Source: Vibrio agarilyticus (lineage in GTDB: Bacteria > Pseudomonadota > Gammaproteobacteria > Enterobacterales > Vibrionaceae). Taken from it: 64,000 bases of DNA. Below are positions 61,418 to 64,000 of the stretch, in pieces (the first letter of the stretch is position 1; each line of letters begins with the position of its first letter). The stretch is from assembly GCF_012641465.1 (NCBI RefSeq), contig NZ_JABAIK010000002.1, positions 248,001 to 312,000 of the forward strand, given 5' to 3'. The position numbers and the translations under genes are program-made. The notes under the pieces were generated by a model. It was given only the letters and a program-made list of their open reading frames with translations, was not told the DNA's origin and ran no database searches.

Positions 61418-61433
61418 ACATTTGCCGTAATGT
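61418..61433. promoter_or_regulatory. Candidate RctB 29-mer operator in the rctB promoter
   Basis: ACATTTGCCGTAATGT is an inverted repeat 15 bp before the rctB start. The longer stretch GATTACATTTGCCGTAATG aligns with a segment at 62522-62563, which has about 10 extra bases. In V. cholerae the promoter 29-mer is a shortened 39-mer used for autorepression; the identification here is by that pattern. Confidence 0.65.
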
Positions 61434-61457
61434 GACTGTCGTTCCTGAAGAATAAAG

Positions 61458-61560
61458 AATTTTCGATCATAAATAAAGAAAAATTCTTATTGCTCTAAAT
61501 AAACTGATCTTTATGTTTTATATGATCTATATTGGTGATCTGATCTAATGATCTGGCCAC
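61458..61560. other. Origin unwinding region (AT-rich, ATC-bearing)
   Basis: A/T-rich with six GATC sites (61465, 61506, 61524, 61537, 61542, 61550). The stretch GGTGATCTGATCTAATGATC holds closely spaced ATC triplets of the kind RctB is known to bind as single strand at the chromosome II unwinding element. It lies between rctB and the iteron array. Confidence 0.65.
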
Positions 61561-61571
61561 AAGTTCCACTG

Positions 61572-61584
61572 TAACCAGTTGATT
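61572..61584 (-). promoter_or_regulatory. IHF-binding site
   Basis: Read on the minus strand, AATCAACTGGTTA fits the consensus WATCAANNNNTTR exactly. It lies between the unwinding region and the first iteron, where bending would bring them together. Confidence 0.7.
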
Positions 61585-61616
61585 AATAAACATATAAAAA
61601 AAGCTCTTCTGAAACG

Positions 61617-61742
61617 ATGATCATGGTAATGATAAAAGCATGATCAACAAAGTGACGTATCTATGATCATAAATGAAAGTAAGCATGATCATCAGTGACA
61701 AGTAAGTATGATCATCATTAATTCGCAACGATGATCAACGAA
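61617..61742 (+). repeat. oriC2 array of six RctB 12-mer iterons
   Basis: Six ATGATCA-type 12-mers begin at 61617, 61640, 61663, 61685, 61708 and 61731, a regular period of 22-23 bp (two helical turns), all in one direction. Each has a central GATC for Dam methylation, needed for RctB binding. This is the minimal replication origin arrangement of Vibrio chromosome II. Confidence 0.92.
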
Positions 61743-61752
61743 TGTTGACAGG

Positions 61753-61761
61753 TTATCCACA
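61753..61761 (+). promoter_or_regulatory. DnaA box
   Basis: TTATCCACA, a perfect consensus DnaA box, 10 bp past the last iteron of the array. Confidence 0.88.
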
Positions 61762-61842
61762 GGATCGCGTTATTGAAATGAGTATAAAGAGTCACTTTGT
61801 GCCAATCTGAGTGATTTTAGCCGCCAGATGAATTTAGCAACA

Positions 61843-62340
61843 ATGATCATGGTAGCGTAATTTGAAAAACAGTGTCGATATTTTCATCACATTGGCGGTC
61901 AATTCGTCAGTTGCTCCTTTTTCCCTTTCTTTGTTTGATAGCAGGTCGGTTAAATGTATTGTTCGAAACCATGATCACGGCTATTTGATGAATTAATCAA
62001 CCTTGCTGACTGTTTTTTATCATTTTCAATTAGACTCATTTTTTAGTGATGACGCCGCATCCCTTATTCTGTCTGCATTTACCCGTAGTTTGGTTGAGAA
62101 TTTACATGCTTCCGGCGTTATCACACCATGATCATCGTTACGACAAATTGGATCTTTGATACGCGGTATGGATAGCGCCGATTTGCCCGTTACATTCCTT
62201 GATCATAGTTTCGTTCAGCGAGGTTATTATCGAAACAATGATCAAGGGGTTTCTTGATCATCTTTCCCTTAACTCGGGACGGGTTAGTCTTCTCGTTTTT
62301 TCGGTTCAATGGCGAATTTTTCGTAAGCATGATCAAGGTG
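61843..62340. repeat. Dispersed regulatory iterons of the origin (inc region, rctA side)
   Basis: ATGATCA-type sites at 61843, 61971, 62128, 62238 and 62329 on the plus strand and around 62201 and 62256 on the minus strand. They are irregularly spaced, unlike the array. In V. cholerae such 11-mers titrate RctB and limit copy number. An untranslated transcript, rctA, is known in the equivalent place; an ORF at 62199-62420 is not supported. Confidence 0.75.
62198..62247. repeat. 17-bp inverted repeat carrying iterons
   Basis: CCTTGATCATAGTTTCG (62198-62214) and CGAAACAATGATCAAGG (62231-62247) are complementary but for one base. Each arm has one ATGATCA iteron. Confidence 0.8.
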
Positions 62341-62343
62341 AGT

Positions 62344-62491
62344 TATACCTGTTCTACCTGAAGCAGCAGCGCTTTCCATTACAAAGTAAGGGGCTAACTC
62401 TCACAAACTTCATCGCATAGTTCATCTATGTTCACGAAGTGCCGAGAAGCTTGGTTCATATGTGGCCTACCACTCGCTTTCAACTTATTTA
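62344..62491 (-). repeat. 138-bp repeat, degenerate copy 4 in reverse
   Basis: The core reads CATAGTTCATCTATGTTCAC then GAAGTG, the complement of the core in the other copies. The ends are worn. It lies between the iterons and the 39-mer-like site. Confidence 0.65.
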
Positions 62492-62521
62492 GGCTCAATT
62501 GATTTCAATACTTTTAATCCA

Positions 62522-62563
62522 AATCACAATTACCGTAATTTATTGTTGATCGGCTATCGTTCC
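62522..62563. promoter_or_regulatory. Candidate RctB 39-mer
   Basis: AATCACAATTACCGTAATTT followed by ATTGTTGATCGGCTATCGTTCC. Compared with the rctB promoter site, the segment shares CCGTAAT and a downstream TCGTTCC but has about 10 more bases between them, the relation known for 39-mer and 29-mer. It lies 12 bp before the parS2 site. Confidence 0.65.
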
Positions 62564-62574
62564 GATATATAACC

Positions 62575-62589
62575 CTTTACATTGTAAAT
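62575..62589. promoter_or_regulatory. parS2 centromere site
   Basis: CTTTACATTGTAAAT matches the chromosome II consensus NTTTACANTGTAAAN at every fixed base. ParB2 should bind here for segregation with ParA2. A weaker look-alike follows at about 62591-62603. Confidence 0.85.
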
Positions 62590-62790
62590 AAGTGACACTG
62601 TAATATTTTAAAAGTGAGTTATACTTAGGACTAAGTAGCTCGGTGAATAAGCATGACCAAAGGCTCATCGTGCTCATATTTTGTTCTTAGGTTGACTCTT
62701 TTTTGATGAATTTGCCACGCTAAATAGTGAATCATACTCATCATGCTTAACGTTGTAATAAGGTGTATAAAACCCATGTTCACCATTTAG

Positions 62791-62818
62791 TTGTTATTTT
62801 AGTTAACTGCTGTACAAT
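62791..62818 (+). promoter_or_regulatory. Candidate parA2 promoter
   Basis: TTGTTA (-35-like, 62791-62796) and TACAAT (-10-like, 62813-62818) are separated by 16 bp, 32 bp before the parA2 start. Confidence 0.5.
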
Positions 62819-62849
62819 AAACCAAAGTGATTTCACATGGGATTTGAGA

Positions 62850-64000
62850 ATGAAACGTAGCCAAACTATTGAAAATCTGCAGCGTTTAGCGGAGCAGACT
62901 CAGCAAGTACAAGCAGATCGTATTGAGATTGTACTGGAAGAGCGCAGTGATAATTATTTTCCACCGATGTCAAAGGCATTGATGGAGACGCGTTCTGGGT
63001 TAACGCGCCGAAAATTAGATGATGCAATTAGTAAATTGGAACAAGAAGGGCACCAATTTACGAAAAATAACGCTAACCATTACTCAATTTCACTCGATGA
63101 AGCGCACATGTTAATGGATGCCGCTGGTGTGGCTAAGTTTCATCAACGCAAAAAAAATCATGAAAACAAGCCATGGATCATCAATGTGCAAAACCAAAAA
63201 GGGGGCACAGGCAAGTCTATGACCGCGGTGCATCTTGCTGCGTGTTTAGCACTTAACCTTGATAAGCGTTACCGCATCTGTCTTATTGACCTTGATCCAC
63301 AAGGCTCATTGCGCCTATTTTTAAATCCACAGATCAGCGTGACCGAGCACGAGAATATCTATTCTGCTGTCGATGTGATGCTGGATAATATTCCAGAAGA
63401 TCAGGTTGTTGATCGTGATTTTCTTCATCGTAGTGTGCTGCTTCCGACGCAGTATCCGAACTTAAAAACCATCTCTGCGTTTCCTGAAGACGCGATGTTT
63501 AATGCTGAAGCGTGGCAGTACTTATCGCAAAATCAGTCACTCGATATCGTCAAACTGCTTAAAGAAAAATTGATTGATAAGATAGCCGACGATTTTGATG
63601 TCATCATGATAGACACAGGCCCTCACGTTGACCCTTTGGTTTGGAATGCGATGTACGCATCTAATGCATTATTGATCCCTTGCGCCGCAAAACGCCTTGA
63701 CTGGGCATCAACAGTGAACTTTTTTCAACACCTTCCCACCGTTTATGAGATGTTTCCTGAAGATTGGAAGGGGCTTGAATTTGTACGTTTGATGCCAACT
63801 ATGTTTGAAGATGACAATAAAAAACAAGTTTCTGTGTTAACTGAAATGAACTATTTGCTTGGCGATCAAGTGATGATGGCCACCATTCCACGTAGTCGTG
63901 CATTTGAAACCTGCGCAGATACGTACAGTACCGTGTTTGATTTGACGACCGGTGACTTTGAAGGGGGTAAGAAAACCCTTGCAACCGCTCAAGATTCGGT
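62850..64000 (+). CDS. parA2: Chromosome II partition ATPase ParA2 (3' end outside window)
   Basis: The first 383 codons are present without a stop; V. cholerae ParA2 has about 405 residues. An N-terminal helix-turn-helix (SGLTRRKLDDAISKLEQEG) precedes the ATPase. The deviant Walker A is QKGGTGKS near residue 117, Walker A' is DLDPQGS and Walker B is VIMIDTGPH. It forms filaments on DNA and moves the parS2-bearing origin. parB2 should follow outside the window. The ATG at 62850 follows a TTGAGA. Confidence 0.95.
   Translation, partial: MKRSQTIENLQRLAEQTQQVQADRIEIVLEERSDNYFPPMSKALMETRSGLTRRKLDDAISKLEQEGHQFTKNNANHYSISLDEAHMLMDAAGVAKFHQRKKNHENKPWIINVQNQKGGTGKSMTAVHLAACLALNLDKRYRICLIDLDPQGSLRLFLNPQISVTEHENIYSAVDVMLDNIPEDQVVDRDFLHRSVLLPTQYPNLKTISAFPEDAMFNAEAWQYLSQNQSLDIVKLLKEKLIDKIADDFDVIMIDTGPHVDPLVWNAMYASNALLIPCAAKRLDWASTVNFFQHLPTVYEMFPEDWKGLEFVRLMPTMFEDDNKKQVSVLTEMNYLLGDQVMMATIPRSRAFETCADTYSTVFDLTTGDFEGGKKTLATAQDS

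Noticed and set aside
62199-62420. 73-aa ORF in the rctA region
   Set aside because: It has no ribosome site, crosses iterons and an inverted repeat, and the equivalent transcript in V. cholerae is not translated.
59436-62563. Plasmid origin
   Set aside because: RctB, its iteron array, and the adjacent chromosome II genes including the parS2 site and parA2 show a Vibrio secondary chromosome.

Overview
The window is the origin end of the second chromosome of a Vibrio. At the right end lie rctB (chromosome II initiator, minus strand 59436-61403), a GATC-rich iteron origin (61404-62563), one exact parS2-type centromere site (62575-62589) and the start of parA2 (62850, running off the window). 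This arrangement is specific to Vibrionaceae chromosome II. The yeeN/yebC-type gene at 57041, the nagB, gltS, hdfR/maoP and dbpA genes and the many Vibrio-type DUFs agree. I cannot fix the species. Most of the window has moderate GC, with a clearly AT-rich block at about 33-37.6 kb that looks acquired.

Layout, left to right. 0.07-3.5 kb: yjjG, a maltose-type O-acetyltransferase, a lipoprotein and a CBM48-like protein. 3.8-11.2 kb (minus): a tight run sigZ, gshA, two ABC half-exporters and a eukaryotic-type glutathione synthetase, followed by an HdeA-like gene. 12-20 kb: SDR, methyltransferase, acetyltransferase, YccF, KefG/KefB-type K+ efflux, a glyoxalase-fold protein and a GH18 chitinase. 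20-24.2 kb: MarR with two palindromic operators, DUF3861, rhodanese, dbpA and an EmrD-like MFS pump. 24.2-27.6 kb: bcsQ divergent from bcsE-bcsF-fghA, a partial cellulose accessory set without a synthase. 27.7-32.7 kb: a pseudouridine synthase, DUF2850, and a hydrolase/TetR pair sharing one operator. 33-37.6 kb: a frameshifted ABC importer, a deaminase and a patatin. 38-48 kb: acyltransferase, diguanylate cyclase, tRNA-Arg(CCU), ogt and Ada/AlkA repair genes, hdfR/maoP, nagB and gltS. 49-57 kb: LysR, a porin and a periplasmic cytochrome/copper-chaperone cluster. 57-64 kb: yebC-type gene, small conserved genes, rctB, oriC2 and parA2.

Two gene sets look most like undescribed systems. The first is the SigZ/GshA/heterodimeric exporter/eukaryotic-type GSH synthetase operon, which may make and export glutathione or a related thiol peptide. 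The second is the porin-PCuAC-NapC/NirT-cytochrome/DUF1566-propeller-SCO-TlpA-cytochrome c cluster, which looks like a periplasmic electron-transfer and copper/thiol module with no recognisable terminal reductase.

Two families of interspersed repeats run through the window. One is about 268 bp with 24-bp terminal inverted repeats and about 50-bp internal-deletion derivatives. The other is 138 bp. Long copies sit just after stop codons and in two cases supply the C-terminal codons of the neighbouring gene. No insertion sequence, prophage, CRISPR array or rRNA was seen.
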